Source of the DNA: Lytechinus variegatus
Lineage: Eukaryota > Echinodermata > Echinoidea > Temnopleuroida > Toxopneustidae
Direction: 5' to 3'
Assembly (NCBI RefSeq): GCF_018143015.1
Contig: NC_054740.1
Coordinates: 49,612,740 to 49,676,739 of the forward strand
DNA: 64,000 bases
Shown: positions 23,025 to 33,220 of the stretch, piece by piece
Layout: each line of letters starts with the position of its first letter
How positions within the stretch are numbered: the first letter of the stretch is position 1
The notes under the pieces: generated by a model
What the model was told of the DNA's origin: nothing
Database searches by the model: none
The model's input: the letters and a program-made list of their open reading frames with translations, nothing else
Position numbers and translations under genes: made by a program

Positions 23025-24360
23025 ATTTTACAGGCAGTCCAAGGCTATTTAATAGAATTTGATGCAGATAAATTCCCTCCTAAGAGGGAGAGACTGCTAA
23101 AATTTTAAACGCATAATGTTGAAGAGACTGCAAAAATTGATTGTGAGATTCAGTCCCTAGAACAAAAGGAAGTAATAGAAAAATGTGCCCATGAACACAA
23201 GGAATTCATTTCCGAGATTTTCACTCGTCCTAAAAAGAATGGTAGCATATGACTAATCCTGGATCTGTCTTAACAAAAGTGTGAAGTACCTACATGTATA
23301 TTTTAAAATGGACAGCATTCATTCTGCCATGACACTCCTTTCACATGGGTATTATTTGGCTTTAGTAGACCTCAGAGATGCTTATTACTAAATCGCTATC
23401 CATCATCTATCTCGTAAATACCTTCGTTTCTTTTGGAATGGTATATTGTGGCAATTTAAAGCTTTAATTCTTTTTGGTTTACTTGCTTAGGAGCCATAGC
23501 AAAATTAAGTCCCAATGAAAGGACTTGATGTTCATTCTCTGAACTTAACAAAAGTGTGAAGTACCTACATTTTAAAGTGGACAGCATTCATTCTGCCATG
23601 ACACTCCTTTCACATGGGTATTATTTGGCTTCAGTAGACCTCAGAGATGCTTATTACTTCTTAGAAGCTTGCAAGAATTTGCTCAGTAAACAGAAACCAA
23701 GTATTTGTGAGGTTGCCAGGGTGATAGGCAAGATAGTAGCTGCATTACTTGCAGCACAATACTTAGAGATAGACAAATTTGAGTCACTTAAAAGAAACTC
23801 TGGGCATTTTGATCGTCACATGACTTTATCATCAAAGCAAAGGCAGAACTTACTTGGGTTTCCCATGCACATTTAGTGTCCAACCCTATATACAGAATGA
23901 AATCATCTGTCGAAATTCGTACAGACGCCAGTGGCCAGGGATGGGGTGCCACAGATATGAAATCTAAGGCGGGAGGCAGATGAAATTCCGAAGAGCTAGA
24001 AAGGGCCACAACAAATGAAATAAATTACTTAGAGATGTCAGCGGCTAACCTGGGACTCAAAAGCTTATGTCCAGATTTGAGGGACACCCACATATTAATG
24101 AGACTGGATAATACTACTGCAGTAGCTTACTTAAACAATATGGGTGGTGTTTAGTCCAAAGCCTGTAATGATATGGCCTCGCAGATATGGGATTGGTGTT
24201 GTAAGAGAGGTATATGGATAACAGCTTCCCATTTAGCTGGTTGTGAGAAAACAAGTTCAATGATAATATAGAGTGGATGTTGAACAAGTCAGTATTTGCC
24301 CAAATAACTGAGAAATATGGGTTACCAGACATAGACTTATTTGCGTCAAGACTCAATGCA
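23025..24360 (+). pseudogene. DIRS reverse transcriptase and RNase H, first part
   Basis: After GYLIEFDADKFPP come EIQSLEQKEVIEKCAHEHKE and IFTRPKKNGS, the DIRS polymerase start, and then VDLRDAYY. A segment is then duplicated (see Findings), and the region where the catalytic Y-x-DD should lie is absent. The RNase H part follows: ICEVARVIGKIVAALLAAQY, TDASGQGWGATD with its active-site Asp, DNTTAVAYLNNMGG, ITASHLAG and DLFASRLNA. The frame is cut at 24362 by the MITE and continues at 26144. Several stops make it non-functional. Confidence 0.85.
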
Positions 24361-24362
24361 CA

Positions 24363-26143
24363 CAGGGTTGGTCGGTAAATACCGCTAGCGGTAATTACCG
24401 GTGGTAAATACCGGTAAATACCGTCCGGTAAATAAGATGGGCGTCCGGTAAATATGTAAAAAACGGGAAATATGATTTATAATTATTTTTTTCAATAATT
24501 TTAGTTGTTTTTAACTTCTACAAGTGAAAATAAGTGTTCTGAAATAATTAGAATCACAAAACTCATAGTAGAAACACACAAACAGATAAAATCCATACTG
24601 CATACATGTATATACATGTACCCAAACACACATACATGTAGGATCTAAGTCCACACATACGTACACAAACTCAAATTATGTTCCTGGAAATTGAATAATC
24701 ATATTAAAACATATTTCTCCCGGGTTTTTAACCCTAAATCTCCCAGGGTATTTTGATTCTTGTCATTCCGGGGGGGGGGATAAGATCTCAGCCGCGAATC
24801 GTGCCATCAAAAAAATTTGCATGATGGTAGAGAATGACGTAATCTACGCAGTTGCATTGGTAAATTTCACTGAATTCATATACATGTAGTCTTATTTTAA
24901 TTTATTCATGAAATCATACTTTTTGCTCTAATTCACTAAACTAGTCTAGAATGCAATTTTTGCTGAAAATATTCTTTATAGCATTCCTAACAATTGTGAA
25001 TGAAGAAAATTCTGGTACCAAGACCGATTTCTTATGTATTTTATTGTTTTTTAAATTTCTCTTGTATTTCTTTGTTTTTTATTGTTTTTTCAATGGAAAT
25101 CGTTCCAGACTTAATTCTGATCATAAACAAGCAAAGTTAATTAAGTTTAATCAGTAAAAAAGAAATAATGATACATTTATGAATTTTGGCTAAATACACA
25201 ATTTGCATTGGATTTGTACATGAAATCACGTTTATGAGCAATTTTGGGTCTGACATGCACTTACATAATTTTGCGTAATGTCGTCACCGTGTACCCGGGC
25301 GTCACAAATTTGGTATCAAAATATGCGTGAGACTTGAAAGTAAAAAGTCAGTGAGCAGCGAGGTCAAAAAATTTTGCGCAGCAGATATACAGCGAAAATT
25401 GTCGAGGGGGGGCATTATGCCCCCCCAGAAGGAATTAGGGTTAAGAAATATAAAATGAATTCAATAACAACATAATTGGCATACTTTTAGCTACTGCATG
25501 TTTCATGGGAAATGTAAAATAAATAACTTGTACAGTTTGTCATATTCATATTGATTGAAAGCTATTGTAAACAAATCAATCTTGGAGCATGCTCCATTGT
25601 TTCCCTTTACAATAGCTTCTTCTCTTTTTAATCAGTCACAGTGAGATCAACAAAATTTCAAAAGAACGTCTGGTGCACATTGATACAAGGATATCCTCGA
25701 TATACATGTACATGTATGACCAAGGAGATGGTATGATGGAGAAAGATATAGCAGAGATACAATGTAGTGACATCAATGAGGATGACAGAGAAATTAAAGA
25801 ATCTAAATTAGATGTATATTTGGGATCTTTTTAGTATTTTATTTTTTCCAGCATTTCATGATAACAGACATAGATAACACCCAAACACAAACATAAACAC
25901 ACACACAAACAAACACACACACTCACACAAATGGTACACACCAGAGCAACCATACTGGCCACCTTTCTTTTTATATTCAAAATTTGACAATCCCTATAGA
26001 AAACTGAGTGGAAAATTATATTTCCCAGTATTTCCCGGTGAAAAGTGGTAAATACCGGAAAAAAGCGGTAAATACCGGTAAATACCGCTTATTTCCCGGC
26101 GTCCGAGAAATAAGCCTCCGAAGCGGGAAATATGCCAACACTC
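24363..26143. mobile_element. hAT-like MITE with GGTAAATACCGG ends
   Basis: It starts CAGGGTTGGTCGG and ends GCCAACACTC, flanked by a perfect 8-bp duplication AATGCACA (24355-24362 and 26144-26151) lying inside DIRS codons. Both ends have many GGTAAATACCGG or TTTCCCGG words, for example GGTGGTAAATACCGGTAAAT near 24401 and the mirrored set near 26010-26130. It is itself interrupted by a piggyBac-like MITE at 24732-25440. A CA-rich microsatellite lies at 25878-25930. No transposase is seen. Confidence 0.9.
24732..25440 (+). mobile_element. PiggyBac-like MITE, complete copy inside a hAT-like MITE
   Basis: It is flanked by TTAA on both sides (24728-24731 and 25441-25444), the piggyBac-type target. 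The ends are CCCTAAATCTCCCAGG and GGAATTAGGG. The interior matches the 31134-31896 copy: TTTATGAATTTTGG, GAGCAATTTTGGGTCTGACA and GACTTGAAAGTAAAAAGTCA. A G/C hairpin near each end (GGGGGGG.CATTATGCCCCCC at 25404) is a family trait. Confidence 0.85.
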
Positions 26144-26500
26144 AATGCACAACTCCCTAAATATATTTCCTGGATGCCTGATCCAGGGGCGTGGACAGAA
26201 AATGCATTCACGATAGACTGGGGATCGTTCACATTTTATGCCTTCCCACCCTTTTGCTTAATGGCAAAATGTCTTCAAAAGATCCGAGAGGACAAAGCAA
26301 AAGGAATCTTGATAGTCCCAATTTGGCCCACTCAACCTTGGTTTCCATTATTGTGTAACATGTTATGGGAAGAACCTTGGGAACTCCCGAACCAAAGGCA
26401 GTTGCTAACCCAACCTGTTACAGGCAGACCTCATCTTTTAACTCGTCTCTCTTTTTTGCACTGCAGAGTTGGAGCAGCCACTTCATAGCTCAAGGACTCT
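26144..26500 (+). pseudogene. DIRS RNase H region, second part
   Basis: This continues the reading interrupted at 24362. It opens with the duplicated target, then reads AQLPKYISWMPDPGAW, AFTIDWGSFTFYAFPPF, then GILIVPIWPTQPWFP, a highly typical DIRS block after RNase H. The frame is open over about 115 codons, which suggests the region was intact or nearly so when the MITE arrived. Confidence 0.85.
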
Positions 26501-27438
26501 CGGAAGAGACAGCAAGTATAATGTCCGCTGGATGGAGACAATCTACTAAACAGCAGTATATGGTATATTTAAGGAAGTGGAGAAAGTTTTGTTTAGACCG
26601 TCGTTTAAATTGGACCCATACAAAAGTGGGAAACTTGTTCTTGTTTTAAAAATCTTTGTTAAAGAGTGGAGCGAGCTACAGCTCTATTAACACAGCCAGG
26701 AGTGCGTTGGCTTCAATTGTTATTTTGGATGATGAGAGATATTCTATTACAACACATCCTTGGATCATTAGATACTTTAGAGGCATTTTCAATCTGCATA
26801 CCCCAACTCCAAGATACAGCTTTATTTGGGACATGGATAAGGTCCTGAATTATTTTTGTAATCAAACTCCAGCTCACAGGTTATCTTTGCGCCAGTTAAC
26901 ACTCAAACTATGCACCTTACTTGCACTTGTCACAATACAGAGGATACAAACATTGTCTCTCTTATCTCTTGACAACACGAAAGTGACCGCAGACTGCATC
27001 GAAATAGCGACAGAACTCTAAAGCAGAGTAGGCCTGGAAATATTGGTGGAAAATTGACACTCAAAGCTCTACCAACAGACAAGAAACTCTGCATTGTACA
27101 CTATTTCAAGCAGTACATTCACAGAATCAAACCCCTGAGGAAATCAGAGAAAGGATTCTTTATCTGCTACAAACAGCCACATAAAAAGGCATCAAAGCAG
27201 ACCATTGCTAGATGGATCAAGTCAACGCTCAAGATGTCTGGGGTAGACACTGATCAGTTCAAAGCTTGTTCCACCAGATAAGCATCTACCTCCTCAGCAA
27301 AGAGAAAAAACCTTCCACTAACAGACATTCTGAAACAAGCTGGATGGAAAAGTGAATCCACCTTTGTAAAATTCTACCTAAAACCAACTCAGAATGAATC
27401 TTCGTTTGAACAGACAATCCTGAATCAAGGAAAAAGAT
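26470..27438 (+). pseudogene. DIRS tyrosine recombinase
   Basis: DIRS elements use a tyrosine recombinase in place of an integrase. The N-terminal core-binding part reads GWRQSTKQQYMVYLRKWRKF and the catalytic part follows in pieces. TIQRIQTLSLL holds the first Arg. FKACSTR replaces the usual His of the A-H-S-T-R motif by Cys but keeps the second Arg. WKSESTFVKFYLKP holds the nucleophile Tyr. Breaks are a stop near 26647, a shift near 27021 and a TAA after FKACSTR. The missing His and the stops make it inactive. Confidence 0.85.
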
Positions 27439-27526
27439 GATTGGTTACTACTCTTACCTTCTGTTGGGTATGTCACCCTACTTACATGTAACTTTTTACA
27501 CGCATGACTACTGTGAAGCTTTGAAG

Positions 27527-27656
27527 TCTCACGTGACTCGATTCAGCCAGCTATTGGCTGAATTCTCGTACCGTACTTAAAGAAATAAAATAGAAAATTA
27601 AATGAAAAAATGAAATTGTTAAAATTTGATTAATATTTTGAGTTAAAGGGAGGTTA
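27527..27656. repeat. DIRS internal complementary region
   Basis: Bases 27527-27580 (to CGTACCGTACTTAA) are the reverse complement of the left terminus. Bases 27581-27656 (through TAGAAAATTAAATG to AAAGGGAGGTTA) are the reverse complement of the outer right terminus at 30486-30556. This junction of both end complements is the hallmark of DIRS and is thought to guide formation of a circular replication intermediate. Confidence 0.88.
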
Positions 27657-27692
27657 TAGCTGACTTAAAGTCAACGCTTCCCAATTATGAAA

Positions 27693-28230
27693 TCCTACAT
27701 TGTCCTCGAAAGACCTCTAGAGGAGGAGGCACATGTGTCATCCATCGATCATCTGCCACCACATCCGTAAAGGAAATACACAAGTTTTCATCTTTCGAGC
27801 TCCTGGACTTTAGCATCCGTTTCTCACCGTCAGTTCTGCATCTGTATGCAGTTTATCGACCGCCAGCTTCTTCTTCAAACAAACTGACTTGCGGAATGTT
27901 CACATCTGAATTCTTCACTCTCTTGGAGTCTGCAGCTATCGATGATAATTGTCCCCTAATAGTTGGGGAATTCAACATTTATGTTGATAACACTAGTGCA
28001 AGCTACGTAAGAACCTTCCTCGGTTCTCTGGACTCACTTGGATTTCAACAGCATGTTCAGGAGCCGACTCACCGTGCTGGACATACCATAGACTTAATCA
28101 TTTCAAGGAGAGTTGATGACATAGTCTCTGGTATCCATCTTCTGTCCAACCTGCCTTCTGATCATTCTGCTGTCATTGCAAGAATTAAGACCGAAAGTTC
28201 TGGGAATCCAAGGAAGCGGATCACGTACAG
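27693..28230 (+). pseudogene. LINE endonuclease domain (AP-type), truncated
   Basis: Translation gives GGGTCVIHRSS, LLDFSIRF, LYAVYRPPAS, then IVGEFNIYVDN, AGHTIDLIISR and LPSDHSAVIARI. This is the C-terminal two thirds of an apurinic-type endonuclease that nicks the target DNA. The conserved G-D-F-N motif reads GEFN, losing a catalytic Asp, while the S-D-H motif is intact. The N-terminal part is missing. Confidence 0.85.
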
Positions 28231-28339
28231 GAAGTTACAGAGTATAGCTATCTGCTCCATCAGACAAGACGTTTTGAATTCATTAGGCATGTCTTTGTTA
28301 TCATCATGTAAACATGTATAATATGAAATTGTTGGATCT

Positions 28340-30345
28340 CCTCAATAAGCATGCTCCTGTTGAAAGCAAGGTCATCACAATCAAGCCCAAAGCTCCATGG
28401 TATAGTGAAGAAATCAATGAAGCGAAGAGGTGCAGACGTCGTGCTGAGCGACTGATGCTGAAATCTGGACTTTGTATTCATTAACAGCTTTACATTCCAA
28501 GCAGGAATGTGACTCTTACTACAGTAAACTCTTTGAGGCCAAGTCAAGCTACTTCAAAGGTGAGATCACAGGATCAGATTCAAAGCAGCTGTTCCAGATC
28601 GTGAAGAAATTGTCTTCATCTCTGCAGTCCACCACATTTCCTGATCATGACTCTGATGGGGACCTTGCCATCAGATTTGGGGAGTTCTTCGAGAATAAGG
28701 TCGCGTCTATCATTTCTTCATTCAACGTCCCTTTTTCTGATGATGTATTACTGCCTTCTCAGACTGGGATTTCACATGACTCCAACCTTTCAGAATTTGA
28801 CCTTGTTTCTGAAATGCAGGTTAAGCGTGTCATCAAGTCACTTCAAAATCTTGTAGCTTGGATCCCCTCCCAACTTGGCTAGTGAAGGCATGCCTCGACG
28901 AACTCCTGCCTGTTATAACTGTCATTATGAACCTTTCCTCATCATCTGGTGTTGTTCCTGAGTCTTTTAAAACAGCCTGTGTTTTGCCACTTTTGAAAAA
29001 AAAACCAGCCTGGAAACCAATGATTTCAAGAACTACAGACCTATTGCTAATTTGCCATTTCTTAGTAAAGTTCTTGAAAGAATTGTTGCTGCTCAGCTCC
29101 GAACTCACCTTGATGAAAAGGGGCTGTTTCCACCAAATCAGTCAGCTTATCGCCATTTTCATTCTACTGAAACGGCCCTGTTAAAGGTTCAGAATGATCT
29201 TCTGCTTGCTGTGGATAAAGGACAAGAGGCTGTTCTTATCTTTTTGGATTACTCAGCTGCGTTTGACACGCTGGACCATGGTGTTCTTCTTCAACGTTTG
29301 GAACATGATTACGGCTTCAGCGGAACTGTTCTTCTTTGGTTGGAATCCTACCTTGCCGGACAGAGCCATAAGGTTGTCGTGAATGGTTTATTTTCTAAAC
29401 CCTTTTCTCTGCCCTATGGTGTCCCGCAAGGCTCCGTTATTGGACCTCTTTTGTACATCCTGTATACTGGTCCTTTAGGAAGGATTATTAACTCCCATAC
29501 AGGAATCCAGTATAGTACCTATGTTGATGATACTCAGATATATCTCACCATGAAGCCAGCTGATCGAGGAGTTGCAGTTCAAAGACTGTCTGCCTGCATT
29601 GCTGATATCAAGCGTTGGTCATCCGACAACAAGGTTCAGCTCAATGAACTAAAAACTGAGATGCTGCATGTTTTCTCTAGGTTTAGGAGCTCAGGTCATT
29701 TACCTTGTTTAGATTTTCTCGCTGGAAATATCAGTGGTTCAGATACTGTAAGGGACCTTGGATTTATTATTGATAACAACTTGACCCTTAACCAGCATAT
29801 CAGAAATGTTTGTCGTTGTGCATCATGGGGTATTTGTAAGATAGGGAAGTTAAGAAAGTATCTTGATAAATCATCTACTGAACGTAGTGTACATGCCTTT
29901 GTATCATCCCATTTAGATTATTGTAATGCTTTACTTGCTGGTTTACCTCAATCTAGTATAGCCCCCCTTCAAAGAATTCAAAATACTGCAGCTAGATTGG
30001 TAACCCTCACAAAGAAATTTGAACATATCACCCCTATTCTCTACTCCCTCCATTGGCTTCACGTTCATAATAGAATTATTTTCAAACTCCTTCTTGTCTA
30101 TGAAATCATCCATGGTCTTGCCCTATCCTACCTTCAAAATCTTATCTCTCTCTGTCCCTCATCTTCTGCAACTCAACGTCTCTGATCTTCTTCTACTGCT
30201 CACCTTCGACTATCTCTAGGACCCCGCACTTTTACCCGTTTTGGCGATCTTGCTTTTTCTGCTCTTGCCCCTAAACTATGGAGCAATCTCCCCATCTCCA
30301 TCCGTAATGCATTTCACTGTCGAGTCCTCCCGGACTCATAATAGC
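28340..30345 (+). pseudogene. LINE reverse transcriptase region
   Basis: After a linker (KAPWYSEEINEAKRCRRRAE near 28387) comes a piece at 28472-28882, then shifted frames, then a long open frame at 29052-30185. The polymerase shows [75 protein letters not shown] and TYVDDTQIYL. The usual A-D-D-T reads VDDT, keeping both Asp. C-terminal pieces near 30220-30310 lie in another frame. At least four frame breaks make it dead. The pattern fits the CR1/L2 group. Confidence 0.88.
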
Positions 30346-30420
30346 TTGAGTTTTAGATCTCAAGGACATTTATTAAATTTCAGGTACGTTTGTTTTCACA
30401 GTACTCATCTGCTTTGAATA

Positions 30421-30556
30421 ATGGCGGTTGAGCATGGAACGGGCTCTCACGTGACTCGATTCAGCCAGCTTTTGGCTGAATTCTCCTAACCTCCCTTTAA
30501 CTCATAAAATATTAATCAAATTTCAAAAATTTCATTTTATCATTTAATTTTCTATT
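30421..30556 (-). repeat. DIRS right inverted terminal repeat
   Basis: ATGGCGGTTGAGCATGGAAC through CGATTCAGCCAGC to TGAATTCTC mirrors the left terminus. A 70-bp extension (TAACCTCCCTTTAACTCATA and on) mirrors only the internal complementary region. Confidence 0.88.
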
Positions 30557-30962
30557 ATATTGTTTTTTTTGCAATTTCTTATGTTTTTCTTAATTTTTTC
30601 AATGAAATTTGTTGTGTACTCTTCTGAGATCATAATAAGCATAAAATAAATACATTTAGACCAGCAAAACTAAAAATAATCATACATTTATGAATTATGG
30701 TTGAAAACACAAATTTCATTGAATTTATTCACAAACCATGTTTTTGAGCAATTTTGGGTCTGACATGCACTTAAATAATGTTGTGTAATTTCGGAACCAC
30801 GAACCCGGGTGACGCAAAATTGGTCTCAAAAGTTGCGCAAGACTTAAAAGTATAAAGTCAGCGAGCGGCGCGGACATACAATGTCGCGCAGCGAAAATAT
30901 CGTGAGATTCGTTGAGGGGGGGGGGGGCCTCCAAGGCCCCCCCCTGGCCTAGATAGGGTTAA
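30557..30962 (+). mobile_element. PiggyBac-like MITE, right half
   Basis: It resumes the MITE interrupted at 21374 with TTTGCAATTTCTTATG and ends GGCCTAGATAGGG followed by TTAA (30959-30962). A G/C hairpin (GGGGGGGCCTCCAAGGCCCCC) precedes the end. Confidence 0.85.
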
Positions 30963-31129
30963 TACCTATACGTGCATCCCAAAAATAGTCTTGAACGAGA
31001 TGACATAACCTTGTCGAGTTATGTTTTTATCATATAAATTTTATTGGGAAATTAAGGTCCCCTAGGACCGTTGGGGTTAAAGTTTGCTAGCTGATTTTTT
31101 AAATACTATTTAAAGTCCTTTTCTCCATC
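30963..31129. other. Spacer between two MITE copies
   Basis: Intronic sequence with no recognised feature. Confidence 0.4.
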
Positions 31130-31133
31130 TTAA

Positions 31134-31896
31134 CCCTATCTAGGTCGGGGTATTTTAGGAGTTCATATGGCCGGGGGGGGGCCTCCCAGGCCCCCCCCCT
31201 AAGATCTCGGCCGTCGACCGCGCGATCACGCCGAAAATTGGCATGCTGGTTGCCTGGGACATAATCTCCAAGATTGTATAGTAATTTTTTTCGTGGGAGT
31301 CGCTATTAAGTGATTATGCTAATTTATGCGTAATTAGTATGCGAAATCATACTTTATCCTCTAACTCCCTAAATAAAGCTCCAAATGTACTAATTTTTGG
31401 TATAGAAACTCTTTGTGGTGTTCTTAGCAAGTGTACATGAAAAAAATTGCGATATCAAATCATTTTCTTATGTATTTTATTGTTTTTTGCAATTTCTTAT
31501 GTATTTCTTTGTTTTTTGACCTTTTGTTTTTCATTGTTTTTTCAATGAAATTTGTTGGGGACTCTTCTGTGATCATAAAAAGCATAAAATAAATACATTT
31601 AGAGCAGCAAAACTAAAAATAATCATACATTTATGAATTTTGGTTGAAAACACTATTTGCATTGACTTTGTACACGAAATCACGTTTTTGAGCAATTTTC
31701 GGTCTGACATGCACTTACATAATGTTGCGTAATTTCGGAACCACGTACCCGGAGGACGCAAAGTTGGTCTCAAAAGTTGCGCAAGACTTGAAAGTAAAAA
31801 GTCAGCAAGTGGCGCGGTCAAAAAATTTCGCGCGGCGAAAATATTGCGCGATTTGTTGAGGGGGGGCCTCCGAGGCCCCCCCCGGCCTAGATAGGG
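31134..31896 (+). mobile_element. PiggyBac-like MITE, complete reference copy
   Basis: The ends CCCTATCTAGG and CCTAGATAGGG are perfect inverted repeats. TTAA precedes the left end (31130-31133) and TTCA follows the right end, one base off the expected TTAA. Subterminal G/C hairpins (GGCCTCCCAGGCC and GGCCTCCGAGGCC flanked by G and C runs) are conspicuous. No coding sequence is seen. Confidence 0.88.
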
Positions 31897-32119
31897 TTCA
31901 CGATCGCAAAGCCTTCACATTTACCTCAAGAGTACGATGTCGGTAGTACAGTCTTATTGTTATGCTAATGCAACACTTCCACTTCATTCAAGTACTACCA
32001 TTACATTTATCTGCGTTTATTTGTAATAGTGTTTCTTTCCCTGTCAAAAAAGTGACCAGAACACTCAGATATGTTTTTTTAAGAACAAGTCCAGCCAAGT
32101 CCAGTTGATTTGATTAAAA
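31897..32119. other. Intronic spacer
   Basis: No recognised feature. Confidence 0.4.
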
Positions 32120-32650
32120 AGAGAAAAATCAAACTGGTATAACACTGAGAATTTCATCAAAATTTGATGTAAAAGAAAAAGAAAGTTATGACATTTTAAA
32201 ATTTCACTTAATTTCACAAAGCGTTTATACATGTATGCACATCCTGGTCAGTATGCAAATGAGGAGACTGATGACATCACTCACTATTTCTTTCATATTT
32301 TATCATATGAAATCTAAAACATTCTCATTTTCTCCTAATTGTGCAGTGAAACATTGATTAATTCCTCCCTATGTTCCTCCTGGTGTAATAAATTAGCATT
32401 GGTTAATTCTATGGTTCAGTCAATTTGGTCCTTATTGTCAAATTTGTACAAAACAAAATAATGTATAAAAACAAACAAACAAACAAAAGAAATAGTGAGT
32501 GAGAGACATCATTGACCATCTCATTTGCATGTCACTGAGTTGTGCATCATTGTTTTGTGAAAAATAAGCGATACTTTAAAATGTCATAACTTTCTTATTT
32601 TACATTTGATTTTGATGAAATTTTCATCGTAATGGTTTTTTGATATTACC
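32120..32650. mobile_element. Foldback element with GTTATGACATTTTAAA arms
   Basis: AGAAAGTTATGACATTTTAA near 32180 is mirrored by TTTAAAATGTCATAACTTTC near 32576. ATGCAAATGAG near 32255 is mirrored by CTCATTTGCAT near 32519, and CTCACTATTTCTTT near 32280 by AAAGAAATAGTGAG near 32487. The arms are about 170 bp around a 190-bp centre. The end borders are not sharp. Confidence 0.7.
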
Positions 32651-33220
32651 CCATTTATTCAAATGAACATTTTCTGGGATAGACTTGACCTTAAAAATGA
32701 GATTATTCTTATGGATTGATGTGCACAATTGAGCAGGAAGGAAAGGCAGTTGACAAAGCAATGGAGACAGAGAGAATAAAGGGGGATAGAGAGTGGTGTT
32801 GAGAAATAATTTTAGCTAGTTTAAGGAAAATAATACACAGCTTAAGAATTAGAAGTAAGAAAAAAAACACATTCATCTAACCATGAAAATTTACAACACA
32901 AGTCTAAGCGGTGTTCTTTTAACATATTTTGTAAAAAAAATCTTGGGTGTTTTAAAAAGTGATTTAATATGCACCATTTAAAAAGTGCCAACCCTGTCTT
33001 CTATAAATTAATATGTTATGGCATCTATATAATTCTTTATTTTTAAGGAATAATGAAACTGATATTTTGTGTGATGGACAAGGTAAATTTGGCTCAATAA
33101 TGCATCATGTTATGGGTTGGGGTGTTATCCCCTGCAATTAAAATCTAGTATAAATGCAGCACTGCTTTGTTTGAAATTGCAATGTTAATGTAATTTAATG
33201 GTTGTACACTTCATTTACAG
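32651..33220. other. Intron end before last MRNIP-like exon
   Basis: No repeat was identified. The acceptor is TTCATTTACAG. Confidence 0.5.

Larger units (their letters stand above)
27660..30420 (+). mobile_element. CR1/L2-like LINE inserted in the DIRS element
   Basis: A 5'-truncated non-LTR element sits between the DIRS internal complementary region and right terminus. It starts within the endonuclease domain and runs to the C-terminal tail of the polymerase ORF near 30400 (FTRFGDLAFSALAPKLWSNL). Exact borders and a target duplication were not resolved. The plus orientation is the same as the DIRS and the host gene. Confidence 0.85.
21375..30556 (+). mobile_element. DIRS-type retrotransposon with nested insertions
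   Basis: The element has the three diagnostic parts of DIRS: inverted termini (21375-21452 and 30421-30556), gag, reverse transcriptase-RNase H and tyrosine recombinase regions in order, and an internal complementary region (27527-27656). It lies inside a piggyBac-like MITE without target duplication, as expected for recombinase-mediated integration. A hAT-like MITE (24363-26143) and a CR1-like LINE (about 27660-30420) interrupt it. Coding regions have many stops and frameshifts, so it is dead. Without the insertions it would be about 4.6 kb. Confidence 0.9.

Noticed and set aside
21748..27281. Several separate plus-strand genes in 21.7-27.3 kb
   Set aside because: They are pieces of one DIRS element in order, interrupted by insertions and stops.
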